The notes: generated by a model not told the origin, from the sequence alone. A stretch of 64,000 nucleotides of DNA from Streptomyces sp. NBC_00483 (GCF_036013745.1 NZ_CP107880.1:4588001-4652000), one strand, 5' to 3'. Positions 25,877-36,294 are shown, counted from the stretch's first letter. Numbers and translations are program-made.

Positions 25877-26386
25877 ATGACGGACGAGGGGCGACCAACC
25901 GGGATGAAGCAACTGCGCATCAGGACGTTGGTCGGCCTCTTCGCCGTCGCCGGAGTGCTGTCCTGGGCGGGCGCCCGCCTGTGGGACTCGCTCGGCACGC
26001 TGCCGAAGGTCCCGCTGGCCGCGCCCATCGTGCTCGCCGTGATCGCCGTCGTGCTGCTCGCGACGGCCCTGTCCATCCGCTCCCGGCTGCGTGCACAGCG
26101 TGAGCGCCGCCCCGAGGCCAAGGGCGTCGACCCCATGATGGCGGCGCGCGCCCTGGTCTTCGGCCAGGCCAGCGCCCTGGTCGCGGCGCTCGTGGCCGGC
26201 ATGTACGGCGGCACCGGCGTCTTCCTGCTGGAGTCCCTGGACGTCCCGGCCCGCCGCGACCAGGCGATCTACGCCGGACTCTCGGTGCTCGCCGGAATCG
26301 GCGTCGTCGCGGCGGCCATGTTCCTGGAGCGCATCTGCAAGCTCCCGGAGGACGAGGACCCCGAGCAGGCGGCACCGGCCGCCTAG
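25877..26386 (+). CDS. DUF3180 membrane protein
   Basis: A 169-residue integral membrane protein with four predicted segments: VGLFAVAGVLSWAGARLW, APIVLAVIAVVLLATAL, ALVFGQASALVAALVAGM and AIYAGLSVLAGIGVVAAAMF. The loop EAKGVDPMMAARAL between segments 2 and 3 is the characteristic DUF3180 part. It follows folK by 47 bases and is widely retained next to folK in actinobacteria, though no function is assigned. ATG 25877 is preceded by AGGG; a second ATG nine codons later is possible. Confidence 0.85.
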   Translation: MTDEGRPTGMKQLRIRTLVGLFAVAGVLSWAGARLWDSLGTLPKVPLAAPIVLAVIAVVLLATALSIRSRLRAQRERRPEAKGVDPMMAARALVFGQASALVAALVAGMYGGTGVFLLESLDVPARRDQAIYAGLSVLAGIGVVAAAMFLERICKLPEDEDPEQAAPAA

Positions 26387-26409
26387 GTCCCGCCGCACGC
26401 CCCGGAATC

Positions 26410-26437
26410 GCGCATCAGCGCATCAGCGCATCAGCGC
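26410..26437. repeat. GCGCATCA tandem repeat, 3.5 copies
   Basis: Three full units and one half unit of GCGCATCA occupy the end of folE and the gap before it. One copy supplies the folE stop codon (TCA read in reverse at 26431-26433). Unit slippage could therefore add or remove stop-bearing units without altering the protein. Confidence 0.9.
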
Positions 26438-27036
26438 CCGATGATCAGGCTCATCGCCTCGCTGCGGGTGGCGGAGTCGCGCAGCTGACCGCGCACCGCC
26501 GACGTGATCGTCTTCGCGCCGGGCTTGCGCACCCCGCGCATCGACATGCACATGTGCTCGCACTCCACGACAACGATCACGCCGCGCGGCTCCAGGATCT
26601 CCATCAGGGAGTCCGCGATCTGCGTCGTCAGACGCTCCTGGACCTGCGGACGGCGGGCGTACACGTCGACCAGCCGGGCCAGCTTCGACAGGCCCGTGAT
26701 CTTGCCGTCGGAGGACGGGATGTAGCCGACGTGGGCGACCCCGACGAAGGGGACCAGATGGTGCTCGCAGCTGCTCTGCACCTCGATGTCCTTCACCAGG
26801 ACCATCTCGTCGTGCCCCAGGTCGAACGTCGTCGTCAGGACGTCCTCGGGCTGCTGCCACAGGCCCGCGAATATCTCCCTGTACGCGCGGGCGACCCGCC
26901 CCGGCGTCTCCCGCAGGCCCTCGCGGTCCGGGTCCTCGCCGACCGCGATGAGCAGCTCACGCACGGCGTTCTCGGCCCGCTTCTCGTCGAACTCGCCGAT
27001 CGAGCCCTCGCCGTCCAGCGTCACCGGGTCGGTCAT
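26431..27036 (-). CDS. folE: GTP cyclohydrolase I
   Basis: FolE converts GTP to 7,8-dihydroneopterin triphosphate, the first step of folate synthesis. The 201-residue enzyme shows [21 protein letters not shown], the zinc ligands in [21 protein letters not shown] and [17 protein letters not shown], and [20 protein letters not shown]. It is transcribed from the opposite strand to folP/folB/folK and lies downstream of ftsH on the ftsH strand. A strong hairpin between ftsH and folE suggests that folE has its own promoter. Confidence 0.96.
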   Translation of the reverse strand: MTDPVTLDGEGSIGEFDEKRAENAVRELLIAVGEDPDREGLRETPGRVARAYREIFAGLWQQPEDVLTTTFDLGHDEMVLVKDIEVQSSCEHHLVPFVGVAHVGYIPSSDGKITGLSKLARLVDVYARRPQVQERLTTQIADSLMEILEPRGVIVVVECEHMCMSMRGVRKPGAKTITSAVRGQLRDSATRSEAMSLIIGR

Positions 27037-27078
27037 CAGGTGCCTCTTTCTCTACTTACATCCCGCGCGGCAGCGCAA

Positions 27079-27120
27079 AGGCCGCGTCCCCCACACCGTA
27101 AAGCGTGGGGGACGCGGCCT
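27079..27120 (-). terminator. ftsH terminator, 16-bp perfect stem
   Basis: AGGCCGCGTCCCCCAC (27079-27094) pairs without mismatch with GTGGGGGACGCGGCCT (27105-27120) over a 10-base loop. It lies 36 bases after the ftsH stop and upstream of folE, so it probably ends the tilS-hpt-ftsH unit. Confidence 0.85.
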
Positions 27121-27155
27121 GCATTCCGGGTCTGGCCTGCCCAATGAGGGCGGGG

Positions 27156-29207
27156 TCAGCTCTCGGGGCGCTCTTCCTTCACCGTGTCCACCGGGGTGGT
27201 GGACTCGATGGCGGGCGCCGTTCCGTTCGCCCCGTTCGTCAGTGAGAGCTCCTTGGGGGAGAGCACCGGCGGGCGGGTCGAGGGGGTGCGGCGGTTGGAG
27301 CCGGTCCACGCGGGGCGGGCCGGGCGCTTCACGATCGGAGCGAAGATCTCTGCGATCTGCTCCTTGTTCAGCGTCTCCTTCTCGAGCAGCGCGAGGACCA
27401 GGTTGTCGAGAACGTCGCGGTTCTCGACGAGGATCTCCCAGGCCTCGTTGTGCGCCGTCTCGATGAGCTTCTTGACCTCTTCGTCGACGAGCGCGGCGAC
27501 CTCTTCCGAGTAGTCGCGCTGGTGACCCATCTCGCGGCCCAGGAAGGGCTCCGAGTTGTCGCCGCCGAACTTGATCGCGCCGAGCCGCTCCGTCATGCCG
27601 TACTGCGTGACCATCGCGCGGGCCGTACCTGTGGCCTTCTCGATGTCGTTCGCAGCGCCCGTCGTCGGGTCGTGGAAGACGAGCTCCTCGGCCGCGCGCC
27701 CGCCCAGCATGTAGGCGAGCTGGTCAAGCATCTCGTTGCGCGTGGTCGAGTACTTGTCCTCCTCCGGGAGCACCATCGTGTACCCGAGCGCGCGGCCGCG
27801 GGACAGGATCGTGATCTTGTGGACCGGGTCGGAGTTCGGCGAGGCCGCCGCGACCAGGGCGTGACCGCCCTCGTGGTACGCGGTGATCTTCTTTTCCTTG
27901 TCCGACATGATCCGGGTCCGCTTCTGCGGGCCCGCGACCACACGGTCGATCGCCTCGTCGAGCATGAGGTTGTCGATCAGCTTCCGGTTCGAGCGGGCCG
28001 TAAGGAGCGCGGCCTCGTTCAACACGTTGGAGAGATCGGCACCGGTGAAGCCCGGCGTACGGCGGGCGACGGCCGACAGGTCGACGTCCGGAGCGACCGG
28101 CTTGCCCTTCTGGTGAACCTTGAGGATCTCCAGACGGCCCTGCATGTCCGGACGGTCGACCGCGATCTGGCGGTCGAAACGGCCGGGACGCAGCAGCGCC
28201 GGGTCGAGGATGTCGGGCCGGTTCGTGGCGGCGATCAGGATGACGCCGCCCTTCACGTCGAAGCCGTCCATCTCGACGAGCAGCTGGTTGAGCGTCTGCT
28301 CGCGCTCGTCGTGTCCACCGCCGAGTCCGGCACCACGGTGCCGGCCGACCGCGTCGATCTCGTCGACGAAGACGATCGCCGGAGCGTTCGCCTTGGCCTG
28401 CTCGAAGAGGTCACGGACACGGGAGGCACCGACACCGACGAACATCTCGACGAAGTCGGAACCGGAGATCGAGTAGAACGGGACGCCCGCCTCACCCGCG
28501 ACAGCGCGCGCGAGCAGGGTCTTGCCCGTTCCGGGCGGGCCGTACAGGAGTACGCCCTTGGGAATCTTGGCGCCGACAGCCTGGAACTTGGCCGGTTCCT
28601 GGAGGAACTCCTTGATCTCGTGGAGCTCCTCGACGGCCTCGTCGCTGCCGGCGACGTCGGAGAACGTCGTCTTGGGGGTGTCCTTGGTGATGAGCTTGGC
28701 CTTGGACTTCCCGAACTGCATGACTCGGGAGCCGCCGCCCTGCATCTGGTTCATCAGGAACAAGAACACGACGACGATGAGAACGAAGGGCAGCAGCGAG
28801 AGCAGGATGCCCACGAAGGGGTTCTGCTTCGACGGCGAGACGGTGTACCCGTCCGGAATCTGCTTGTCCTCGAACTTGGCCTGGAGATTCTTGGCCACGT
28901 CGACGCCCTGGTCGCCGATGTAGCTGGCCTGGATCTTGGTCGAGCCGTCGACCTTCTGGCCGTCCTTCAGCTCGACCTTGATCGTGCTCTCATCGCCGGT
29001 GGTCAGCTTGGCCGACTCCACCTTGTTGTCGTTGATGGCCTGAATTACCTGGCCGGTGTCCACCGTCTTGTAGCCGCCGGACGAACCGACGACCTGCATC
29101 AACACGACCACGGCAAGGACGGCCAGCACGATCCACATGACCGGCCCACGGAAGTATCGCTTCACGTCCATCCATACGGAGCGGTGCCGCCCCGTCCCTC
29201 CTGCCAT
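27156..29207 (-). CDS. ftsH: ATP-dependent zinc metalloprotease FtsH
   Basis: FtsH is a membrane-anchored AAA+ protease that degrades misassembled membrane and some cytosolic proteins. Two transmembrane segments are seen ([19 protein letters not shown] near the start and [19 protein letters not shown] at about residue 130). The AAA domain has [18 protein letters not shown] and [13 protein letters not shown] with the arginine finger region [15 protein letters not shown]. The peptidase has HEGGHALV and the third zinc ligand near [16 protein letters not shown] 29207 gives 683 residues; ATG 29171 ([10 protein letters not shown]) is equally possible and matches many annotated homologues; neither has a clear ribosome site. 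Confidence 0.96.
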   Translation of the reverse strand: MAGGTGRHRSVWMDVKRYFRGPVMWIVLAVLAVVVLMQVVGSSGGYKTVDTGQVIQAINDNKVESAKLTTGDESTIKVELKDGQKVDGSTKIQASYIGDQGVDVAKNLQAKFEDKQIPDGYTVSPSKQNPFVGILLSLLPFVLIVVVFLFLMNQMQGGGSRVMQFGKSKAKLITKDTPKTTFSDVAGSDEAVEELHEIKEFLQEPAKFQAVGAKIPKGVLLYGPPGTGKTLLARAVAGEAGVPFYSISGSDFVEMFVGVGASRVRDLFEQAKANAPAIVFVDEIDAVGRHRGAGLGGGHDEREQTLNQLLVEMDGFDVKGGVILIAATNRPDILDPALLRPGRFDRQIAVDRPDMQGRLEILKVHQKGKPVAPDVDLSAVARRTPGFTGADLSNVLNEAALLTARSNRKLIDNLMLDEAIDRVVAGPQKRTRIMSDKEKKITAYHEGGHALVAAASPNSDPVHKITILSRGRALGYTMVLPEEDKYSTTRNEMLDQLAYMLGGRAAEELVFHDPTTGAANDIEKATGTARAMVTQYGMTERLGAIKFGGDNSEPFLGREMGHQRDYSEEVAALVDEEVKKLIETAHNEAWEILVENRDVLDNLVLALLEKETLNKEQIAEIFAPIVKRPARPAWTGSNRRTPSTRPPVLSPKELSLTNGANGTAPAIESTTPVDTVKEERPES

Positions 29208-29345
29208 AGTGAGTTTGATAAGGCTGTTTGGAGCTCTTGGTGCTGTTGTAGCTGTTTGAAGAACTGTTCTTCGGACGGTACCCCAGCATTGTCACCCGAA
29301 GCCGCAGGGGACAACCGGGAATCTGCCCTTCGCATGCTCCAACGG

Positions 29346-29368
29346 CGGGAAACCCGCGAGGGTTCCCG
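29346..29368 (-). terminator. hairpin downstream of hpt
   Basis: CGGGAAACCC (29346-29355) pairs with GGGTTCCCG (29360-29368) with one bulged A, around a GCGA loop. It lies 27 bases after the hpt stop and upstream of ftsH, so some transcripts may stop here and ftsH has its own promoter region. Confidence 0.6.
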
Positions 29369-29394
29369 TCCCCGCGATCAGGGCTGACGATTCC

Positions 29395-29955
29395 TCAGCC
29401 GCCGTAGACGTGCGGCGCGAGGGTGCCGACGAACGGCAGGTTCCGGTACTTCTCCGCGTAGTCCAGGCCGTAACCGACCACGAACTCGTTCGGGATGTCG
29501 AAGCCGACCCACTTCACGTCGATGTCGACCTTGGCCGCCTCCGGCTTGCGCAGCAGCGTGCACACCTCGAGGGAGGCGGGCTCGCGCGAGCCGAGGTTGG
29601 TGAGCAGCCAGGACAGCGTCAGACCGGAGTCGATGATGTCCTCGACGATCAGGACGTGCTTGTCCTTGATGTCGGTGTCGAGGTCCTTGAGGATCCGCAC
29701 GACGCCGGAGGACTGGGTGCCCGAGCCGTACGAGGACACCGCCATCCAGTCCATGGTGAGCGGGGTGGACAGGGCGCGAGCCAGGTCCGCCATGACCATC
29801 ACGGCGCCCTTGAGCACCCCGACGATCAGCAGGTCCTTGCCCGCGTACTCCGCGTCGACCTTCGCGGCCAGCTCGGCCAGCTTCGCGTCGATCTCTTCCT
29901 TGGTGATGAGCACCGACTGAAGGTCGGTGCCCATGTCTTTCGCGTCCACCCGCAT
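29395..29955 (-). CDS. hpt: hypoxanthine phosphoribosyltransferase
   Basis: Hpt salvages hypoxanthine and guanine with PRPP to give IMP and GMP. The 186-residue protein has the PRPP loop [20 protein letters not shown], the flexible-loop region [15 protein letters not shown], and the purine-binding [21 protein letters not shown] 29955 is chosen from family length; the reading frame extends 24 codons further upstream into the end of tilS. The tilS-hpt-ftsH order is conserved in many bacteria and is seen here. Confidence 0.95.
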   Translation of the reverse strand: MRVDAKDMGTDLQSVLITKEEIDAKLAELAAKVDAEYAGKDLLIVGVLKGAVMVMADLARALSTPLTMDWMAVSSYGSGTQSSGVVRILKDLDTDIKDKHVLIVEDIIDSGLTLSWLLTNLGSREPASLEVCTLLRKPEAAKVDIDVKWVGFDIPNEFVVGYGLDYAEKYRNLPFVGTLAPHVYGG

Positions 29956-29998
29956 CACTTTCGGTCGTCCCACCGGCCGCCGCGACGTGACCGTCGAG

Positions 29999-30997
29999 TC
30001 AGCCTTGCCGGATGACCAGTCTGCCACCCTGCCGCTGAGCGAGAACTTTGCCCGGCAGATTGATCTCTCCCTGGCCCCGCCACCCCGTGATCAGGCGGTC
30101 GACCTCCTCGATGTGCCGGGCGAACAGCGCACCGGCGGGGGCGCCCGCCTCGATGGCCGTCCTGCGCAGGATTCTGCGGCGCACGGCGGGCGGCAGAGCG
30201 TAGAGCTTGGCGCATTCGAGGAGTCCGGCCGCGTCCCGTACGGACTCGGCGGCGTCACGGGCCCAGGTGTCGAGCGCGTCGGCGTCGTCGCGCGACAGCT
30301 GGGCCGTACGGGCGAGAGCCTCGACGACGCCCTTGCCGAGCGCCTTCTCCAGGGCGGGCAGGCCCTCGTGCCGGAGCCTGGACCTGGTGTACGCCGGGTC
30401 GGTGTTGTGCGGGTCGTCCCAGACGGGCAGGTGCTGGACGAGGCAGGCCTTGCGGGCGGTCTGCCGGTCGAGCGTGAGGAAGGGGCGTCGGTAGCGGCCG
30501 CCGGTCCCCGACATGGCGGCCATCCCGGACAGGGAGCGGATGCCGGAGCCGCGGGCGAGACCGAGCAGGACCGTCTCGGCCTGGTCGTCGCGGGTGTGGC
30601 CGAGCAGGACGGCGGCGGCGCCGTGGGTCTCCGCGGCGGCGTCGAGGGCGGCGTAGCGGGCGTCGCGGGCGGCCGCTTCGGGGCCTCCGTCACGGCCCAC
30701 GTCGACGGCGACGGACTCGACGGGCTTCAGGCCGAGGGCGGCCAGGCGCAGAACGACGTCCTCGGCGCGGGCGTCGGAGCCGGGCTGCAGGCCGTGGTCG
30801 ACGGTGATGCCACCGGCGCGGATGCCGAGTTTGGGGGCCTCGAAGGCGAGGGCGGAGGCGAGGGCCATGGAGTCGGCTCCGCCGGAGCAGGCGACGAGCA
30901 CCACGGGCTCGGCATCCGGATGGGAGTCGTTGAGGATGTCGTGGAGGACGCGGCGGACCGCCAGGCGTATCGCCGCGACCGCAGGATGGGGACCCAT
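29999..30997 (-). CDS. tilS: tRNA(Ile)-lysidine synthetase
   Basis: TilS modifies the wobble cytidine of tRNA-Ile(CAU) to lysidine, so that the anticodon reads AUA. The N-type PP-loop is [20 protein letters not shown] (about residue 30). [48 protein letters not shown] and [16 protein letters not shown] are further signatures. At 332 residues it lacks the long C-terminal domain of E. coli TilS, as is usual in actinobacteria. It is upstream of hpt, with 43 bases between. Confidence 0.93.
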   Translation of the reverse strand: MGPHPAVAAIRLAVRRVLHDILNDSHPDAEPVVLVACSGGADSMALASALAFEAPKLGIRAGGITVDHGLQPGSDARAEDVVLRLAALGLKPVESVAVDVGRDGGPEAAARDARYAALDAAAETHGAAAVLLGHTRDDQAETVLLGLARGSGIRSLSGMAAMSGTGGRYRRPFLTLDRQTARKACLVQHLPVWDDPHNTDPAYTRSRLRHEGLPALEKALGKGVVEALARTAQLSRDDADALDTWARDAAESVRDAAGLLECAKLYALPPAVRRRILRRTAIEAGAPAGALFARHIEEVDRLITGWRGQGEINLPGKVLAQRQGGRLVIRQG

Positions 30998-31221
30998 GTC
31001 CGGTTCCCTTCATTCCGTTGTCTGGGGGGTGGGCGCTGCTGGGAAACTCGAACCGGACCAGCGCCGGCTGACCCGGCTCATTCGCTCAACGGTGACCGGG
31101 TGAGATCGGTCACGCAGAGTGTGTCGATGGTGACAGAGCCGAGCGGTTCCCCGAGCATTGCACGCCAGCCCACGGCCTACGGTCCCTCGGATGGGTGATC
31201 CTGAGCAATTATGGGCGTGCC

Positions 31222-32370
31222 CTACGGGGCTTCGTGAGCGCCGTCCGACTTGTTGTGCACCCGCGCGACCCAGTCCGCCGGTTTGGCGATCTCCGCCTTC
31301 GTCGGAAGCGTGTTGGGAGACGTCCACACGCGGTTGAAGCCGTCCATGCCGACCTCGTCGACGACGGCCCGTACGAACTTCTCGCCGTCGCGGTACTGGC
31401 GCAGCTTGGCGTCGAGGCCGAGCAGCTTGCGCAGGGCCAGGTCGAGCCGCGAAGCGCCCTTCTGCCTGCGCTGTTGGAACTTCTCGCGGATCTCCTCGAC
31501 GGACGGCACGACGGCCGGTCCGACGCCGTCCATCACGTAGTCCGCGTGCCCTTCGAGCAGCGACATGACGGCGGTGAGGCGGGCGAGGATCTCGCGCTGC
31601 GCCGGGGTCTGCACCAGCTCGACGAGCGAGCGGCCGCCGTCGTCCTCCTCGCCCTCGGGGCGCCCGCCTGCGAGCGACTGGGCGGCCTCCCGTACACGCT
31701 CGAGGAACGTCGTCGGGTCGACCTCGGTCTCCTCGAGGAATGACTGGATCTCGCCCTCGAGGTGGTCGCGCAGCCAGGGCACGGCCGTGAACTGGGTGCG
31801 GTGCGTCTCCTCGTGGAGGCAGACCCAGAGCCTGAAGTCGTGTGGTTCCACGTCGAGTTCGCGCTCCACGTGCACGATGTTCGGCGCGACGAGCAGGAGC
31901 CTGCCGCCGCCGTTCGGCGCGGCGGGCAGGTCACGGGTGGCGGGGGCGAAGGTCTCGTACTGGCCGAGGACGCGGGAGGACAGGAACGAGAGCAGCATGC
32001 CGAGTTCGACACCCGTGACCTTGCCGCCGACCGCGCCCAGCATCGCGGGGCCAGGGCCCGAACCGCGCCGCTCGTTCATCTTGTCGAGCAGGGGCCGCAG
32101 CACCTCGCGGAAGCCCGCGACGTTGGCCTTCACCCAGCCGGGCCTGTCGACCACGAGCACCGGGGTGTCGTGGTCGGAGTCGGTGGCCATGCGCGTGTAC
32201 GCGCGTACGTGCTCCTCGGAGGCCTTGGCGTGCCGGCGCAGCTCGGCCACGACGGCCCGCGCCTCGTCACGACTGATCTCCGGTCCTGGTCGTACAAGTC
32301 GGGTCGCGGTCGCCACCGCGAGATTCCAGTCGACCATTCCCGAAGATGCCGCACCGCCGAGGCTCGTCAT
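31222..32370 (-). CDS. zinc-dependent metalloprotease-like protein (F420-biosynthesis-associated family)
   Basis: A 382-residue protein of the actinobacterial family often named 'zinc-dependent metalloprotease' or 'coenzyme F420 biosynthesis-associated'. A putative zinc site is visible as VCLHEETHRTQFTAVPWL (HExxH-type, about residue 185), with RLLLVAPNIVHVERELDV before it and a later helical segment VMSLLEGHADYVMDGVG that could supply the third ligand (EGHADY). No signal peptide is seen, suggesting a cytoplasmic protein. It lies between dacB and tilS on the same strand. The true substrate is unknown. Confidence 0.85.
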   Translation of the reverse strand: MTSLGGAASSGMVDWNLAVATATRLVRPGPEISRDEARAVVAELRRHAKASEEHVRAYTRMATDSDHDTPVLVVDRPGWVKANVAGFREVLRPLLDKMNERRGSGPGPAMLGAVGGKVTGVELGMLLSFLSSRVLGQYETFAPATRDLPAAPNGGGRLLLVAPNIVHVERELDVEPHDFRLWVCLHEETHRTQFTAVPWLRDHLEGEIQSFLEETEVDPTTFLERVREAAQSLAGGRPEGEEDDGGRSLVELVQTPAQREILARLTAVMSLLEGHADYVMDGVGPAVVPSVEEIREKFQQRRQKGASRLDLALRKLLGLDAKLRQYRDGEKFVRAVVDEVGMDGFNRVWTSPNTLPTKAEIAKPADWVARVHNKSDGAHEAP

Positions 32371-32385
32371 GCGTCAACGGTACGT

Positions 32386-32412
32386 GACCCCCCGCGTACC
32401 GGAAGGGGGGTC
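32386..32412 (-). terminator. terminator between dacB and the metalloprotease-like gene
   Basis: GACCCCCC (32386-32393) pairs with GGGGGGTC (32405-32412) over an 11-base loop. It lies 48 bases after the dacB stop, read on the minus strand, and just upstream of the next gene's start. Confidence 0.7.
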
Positions 32413-32459
32413 GGCCCCGGAGTGCCGCCCCACTTCGGCCACTGGAAACCCTTAAGGGT

Positions 32460-33926
32460 TCACCTGCAGCCGCAGTTGGCGACCGAGGAGGCGAGGCGGT
32501 CGAGGCCCGACTGGGCGGCCTTGGGGTCCGTGGCGCCCTCCGTCATGAAGGCGAAGACGAGGAGGCGTCCGTCGGCGTCGACGACCGTCCCCGCGAGCGT
32601 GTTGACGCCGGTGAGGGTGCCGGTCTTGGCGCGGACCAGGCCGGTTCCCGAGGCGTCGGCGGCGTCCTCGTAGCGGCTCGCGAGGGTTCCCGTGAAGCCG
32701 GCGACCGGCAGGCCCGTGAGGACGGAGCGCAGCTCGGGGCGGGACGGGTCGGCGGCCTTGGCGAGCAGGCCGGTCAGCAGGTCGGCGGAGACCTTGTCGG
32801 CGCGGTCGAGTCCGCTGCCGTCGGCGAAATGGGTGTCCTTGAGCGGCAGCCGGAGCTTTCCGAGCTGCTTCTCGACGGCCTTGCCCGCGCCGTCGAAGTC
32901 GTGGCTCGTGCCCGCGGCGATCGCGGCCTGCCGGGCGAGCGCCTCGGCGATGTCGTTGTCGCTGTGCGTCAGCATCCGCTCGACGAGCGCGGAGAGCGGC
33001 GGCGAGGACACCTTCGCGAGCTTCTCCGCCTTGGCGGACGCCTTGCCGGAGGCCGGGTCACCCTTGGTCTTGATGCCGCGGTCGCCGAGCAGGTCCGCGA
33101 ACTTCTTCGCCGCGGCCGCCGCCGGGTCGGCCTCGCGCGTGGCCGGTCCGCTGTCGGAGTCGTCGGTGCGGGCCTCGTCGGCCATCAGGGGCGTGACCCG
33201 GGCGAGGTTCTCGTTCGGACCGATGGGGTGGATGTCGGGACCGGAGTACAGCGAGGTGTCGTACGTGAGGGTCACCTCGGTGGTGTCCCGCTTCTTCAAC
33301 GACTTGGCGGTCTCGTCGGCGAGAGTGCCCAGGTCGGCGGCACCGTAAGGATTCTTCTCGCGGGCGGTCAGGGTCGGATCGCCGCCGCCCACAAGAATCA
33401 GCTTCTTGGAGCCTTTCTCCAGGGCCGTACGGGTGGCGATGCGGTGGTCGGGGCCCGCGGCCGAGAGGGCCGCCACCGCCGTCGCCAGCTTCGTCGTGGA
33501 CGCCGGGGTGAGGGTGTCGCCCGGTGACCTTCCGTAGAGCCTCTTTCCGGTGACGGCGTCGACGACCGCGGCCGTGCGGTGGCCGCCCAGCGCGGAGCCC
33601 TTCAGGAGCGGGTCGAGAACGTCGGCCAGGGCGCTCTTCGTGGGGCCCGGCACGGCCGCGCCGGGGGCCGCCAGCACCACGGGAGCGCGCGGCGCCGCCT
33701 CGGCCGCACCGCCGTGATCTGCGCCACCTCCGGCCTCCGAGGAGGCGGCCCGGTCGGCCTCGGCCTTACGCTGACCCGAAGCGTCCCAGGGACCGGCCGC
33801 GACCGCCACGACGGCCGCGAGGGCGAGACCCACCGCCGTCGCGCCCACCGTGACGTGCTTGGTCTTGGATCCGGCAACAGTCTTCGCCGCACTCTTCACG
33901 AGCTGCGAAGCCTTCGGCTCCGGCAC
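32460..33926 (-). CDS. dacB: D-alanyl-D-alanine carboxypeptidase/endopeptidase (PBP4, peptidase S13)
   Basis: A 488-residue secreted or membrane-anchored penicillin-binding protein that trims or cleaves peptidoglycan peptides. A hydrophobic segment (VGATAVGLALAAVVAVAAG) near residue 30 anchors it. The three active-site motifs are present: PASTTKLATA (SxxK), LTHSDNDIAEAL (SxN) and VRAKTGTLTG (KTG). The sequence ends VANCGCR, with two cysteines. GTG 33926 is preferred because the frame upstream (with an ATG at 33971) enters the ppa promoter region. It is divergent from ppa. Confidence 0.93.
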   Translation of the reverse strand: MPEPKASQLVKSAAKTVAGSKTKHVTVGATAVGLALAAVVAVAAGPWDASGQRKAEADRAASSEAGGGADHGGAAEAAPRAPVVLAAPGAAVPGPTKSALADVLDPLLKGSALGGHRTAAVVDAVTGKRLYGRSPGDTLTPASTTKLATAVAALSAAGPDHRIATRTALEKGSKKLILVGGGDPTLTAREKNPYGAADLGTLADETAKSLKKRDTTEVTLTYDTSLYSGPDIHPIGPNENLARVTPLMADEARTDDSDSGPATREADPAAAAAKKFADLLGDRGIKTKGDPASGKASAKAEKLAKVSSPPLSALVERMLTHSDNDIAEALARQAAIAAGTSHDFDGAGKAVEKQLGKLRLPLKDTHFADGSGLDRADKVSADLLTGLLAKAADPSRPELRSVLTGLPVAGFTGTLASRYEDAADASGTGLVRAKTGTLTGVNTLAGTVVDADGRLLVFAFMTEGATDPKAAQSGLDRLASSVANCGCR

Positions 33927-34012
33927 CGCGGACCAGCCCCTTTCGCGATCACACATCTGCGTAGGGGACACTTAACCACCAGACGTTTGTGTTGATCATT
34001 GAGGAGCCACCG

Positions 34013-34504
34013 GTGGAGTTCGACGTCCTGATCGAGATCCCGAAGGGATCGCGGAACAAGTACGAGGTCGACCACGAGTCCGGTCGTATCCGCCTCGACC
34101 GTCGTCTGTTCACGTCGACCGCCTACCCGACGGACTACGGCTACGTCGAGGACACCCTCGGCGAGGACGGCGACCCGCTGGACGCCCTGGTCATCCTGGA
34201 CGAGCCGACGTTCCCGGGCTGCCTCATCAAGTGCCGCGCGATCGGTATGTTCCGGATGACGGACGAGGCCGGCGGCGACGACAAGCTGCTGTGCGTCCCG
34301 GCGACGGACCCGCGGATGGAGCACCTGCGCGACATCCAGCACGTCTCGGAGTTCGACCGCCTGGAGATCCAGCACTTCTTCGAGGTCTACAAGGACCTGG
34401 AGCCCGGCAAGTCCGTCGAGGGCGCCGACTGGGTCGGCCGTACCGAGGCCGAGGCCGAGATCGAGCGTTCCTACAAGCGTGCGCAGGACAACGGCGGCCA
34501 CTGA
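34013..34504 (+). CDS. ppa: inorganic pyrophosphatase
   Basis: Family I pyrophosphatase hydrolyses the pyrophosphate released by biosynthetic reactions. The 163-residue size is typical. [20 protein letters not shown] starts the fold, [26 protein letters not shown] carries the metal-binding Asp signature, and [12 protein letters not shown] follows. GTG 34013 is preceded by GAGGAG at 8 bases. It is divergent from dacB and followed by a strong terminator. Confidence 0.96.
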   Translation: MEFDVLIEIPKGSRNKYEVDHESGRIRLDRRLFTSTAYPTDYGYVEDTLGEDGDPLDALVILDEPTFPGCLIKCRAIGMFRMTDEAGGDDKLLCVPATDPRMEHLRDIQHVSEFDRLEIQHFFEVYKDLEPGKSVEGADWVGRTEAEAEIERSYKRAQDNGGH

Positions 34505-34522
34505 GCCCCCAGCGTTCACATC

Positions 34523-34547
34523 CGGGCCGCCCCCCTGGGGCGGCCCG
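34523..34547 (+). terminator. ppa terminator
   Basis: CGGGCCGCCCC (34523-34533) pairs perfectly with GGGGCGGCCCG (34537-34547) across a CCT loop, 18 bases after the ppa stop and followed by TTCGCGTGTCTGT. Confidence 0.85.
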
Positions 34548-34626
34548 TTCGCGTGTCTGTGCGCATACTGAGGCTTACGTGCAGTACAGCGATACACAGC
34601 GATGTGAAGGGCGAGGAACGACAGAG

Positions 34627-36294
34627 GTGACGGAGCGGGAGTCCGAGGCCCCCGAGGACCGCAAGCCGCAGTCCGACGAGGCACGCAGCGCGTTCACGCA
34701 GCCGATCGGGATCATCACGCCGCCCCCGGTGGTCGAAGAGGAGTCTTCGACCACTTCGGAGTTCGCGGTGCCCAATGGGCTGAACGTGCAGGCGCCGGAG
34801 CCGGTGGACACGGAGGGATCGGCGTTCACGCCGCCGCGGACGTACAGCGCCCGCGAAGCGCCGCCCGCGTTCACTCCGCCGCACGGCATTCCCATGGTCA
34901 GGCTGACCAAGGAGGCGCCCTGGCAGGACCGGATGCGCACCATGCTGCGGATGCCGGTCGCCGAGCGGCCCGCCCCCGAGCTGGTGCAGAAGCACGACGA
35001 GGACTCCGGGCCCGCCGTGCCGCGCGTGCTCGACCTGACGCTGCGTATCGGGGAGCTGCTGCTCGCCGGTGGTGAGGGCGCCGAGGACGTGGAGGCGGCG
35101 ATGTTCGCCGTGTGCCGGTCCTACGGGCTCGACCGCTGCGAGCCGACAGTAACGTTCACTCTCCTCTCGATCAGCTTCCAGCCGTCCCTGGTGGACGACC
35201 CCGTGACGGCCTCGCGCACCGTGCGCCGACGCGGCACCGACTACACGCGCCTCGCGGCCGTGTACCGGCTCGTCGACGACATCAGCGACGAGGAGACCGA
35301 GGTCTCCCTGGAGGAGGCCTACCGGCGCCTGGCCGAGATCCGCCGTAACCGGCACCCCTACCCGGGCTGGGCGCTGACCGGGGCGAGCGGGCTGCTCGCC
35401 GGGTCCGCCTCGATCCTGGTCGGCGGTGACCTGCTGGTGTTCATCGCCGCCGCGATCGGCGCGATGCTCGGCGACCGGCTCGCGTGGCTCTGCGCGGGGC
35501 GCGGGTTCCCGGAGTTCTACCAGTTCACGGTGGCCGCGATGCCGCCCGCCGCGATCGGCATCCTGCTGACCCTGGCGCACGGCTACGTGGACGTGCAGTC
35601 GTCCGCGGTGATCACCGGTGGACTGTTCGCACTGCTGCCCGGGCGTGCGCTCGTGGCCGGTGTGCAGGACGGTCTGACCGGCTTCTACATCACGGCGGCC
35701 GCCCGCCTCCTGGAAGTCATGTACTTCTTCGTGGGCATCGTCATCGGTGTCCTGTTGATGCTCTACGTAGGCGTGCAGCTGGACGCCTCGCTCAACCCGG
35801 AGGCGGCGTTGCAGGCCGGCGACCGGCCCGTCTGGCAGATCGTCGCCTCGATGTCGCTGTCGCTGGCGTTCGCCGTCCTGTTGCAGCAGGAGCGGGCGAC
35901 CGTGATCGCCGTGACGCTCAACGGCGGGGTCGCGGGCGCGATCTTCGGGGCGCTGCACTACCAGGGCGGGATCTCGCCGGTGGCCGCGACGGCCGCGGCG
36001 GCGGGGCTCGTGGGCCTGTTCGGGCAGCTCTTCTCGCGGTACCAGTTCGCGTCGGCGCTGCCGTACGTCACGGCCGCGATCGGCCCGTTGCTGCCCGGTT
36101 CGGCGACGTACTTCGGTCTGCTGGCGATCGCGCACAGCGATGTGAACAACGGTCTGCTGTCGCTGTCCAAGGCGGCGGCGCTCGCCCTCGCCATCGCCAT
36201 CGGCGTGAACCTCGGTGGCGAGATCTCCCGCCTGTTCCTGCAGGGGCCGGGCGCCGCGGGACGGCGCGCGGCCAAGCGCACGAGGGGCTTCTAG
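34627..36294 (+). CDS. threonine/serine exporter family protein (ThrE-like)
   Basis: A 555-residue membrane protein of the ThrE family. After a low-complexity, Pro/Thr/Glu-rich N-terminal segment of about 120 residues, a cytoplasmic ThrE domain is seen (VLDLTLRIGELLLAGGEGAEDVE, YGLDRCEPTVTFTLLSISF). About ten transmembrane segments follow (LTGASGLLAGSASILVGGDL, LLVFIAAAIGAMLGDRL, YFFVGIVIGVLLMLYVGV and others). Corynebacterium ThrE exports threonine and serine; the substrate here is inferred. GTG 34627 follows AGAGG closely. It follows the ppa terminator and converges with dedA. Confidence 0.88.
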   Translation: MTERESEAPEDRKPQSDEARSAFTQPIGIITPPPVVEEESSTTSEFAVPNGLNVQAPEPVDTEGSAFTPPRTYSAREAPPAFTPPHGIPMVRLTKEAPWQDRMRTMLRMPVAERPAPELVQKHDEDSGPAVPRVLDLTLRIGELLLAGGEGAEDVEAAMFAVCRSYGLDRCEPTVTFTLLSISFQPSLVDDPVTASRTVRRRGTDYTRLAAVYRLVDDISDEETEVSLEEAYRRLAEIRRNRHPYPGWALTGASGLLAGSASILVGGDLLVFIAAAIGAMLGDRLAWLCAGRGFPEFYQFTVAAMPPAAIGILLTLAHGYVDVQSSAVITGGLFALLPGRALVAGVQDGLTGFYITAAARLLEVMYFFVGIVIGVLLMLYVGVQLDASLNPEAALQAGDRPVWQIVASMSLSLAFAVLLQQERATVIAVTLNGGVAGAIFGALHYQGGISPVAATAAAAGLVGLFGQLFSRYQFASALPYVTAAIGPLLPGSATYFGLLAIAHSDVNNGLLSLSKAAALALAIAIGVNLGGEISRLFLQGPGAAGRRAAKRTRGF

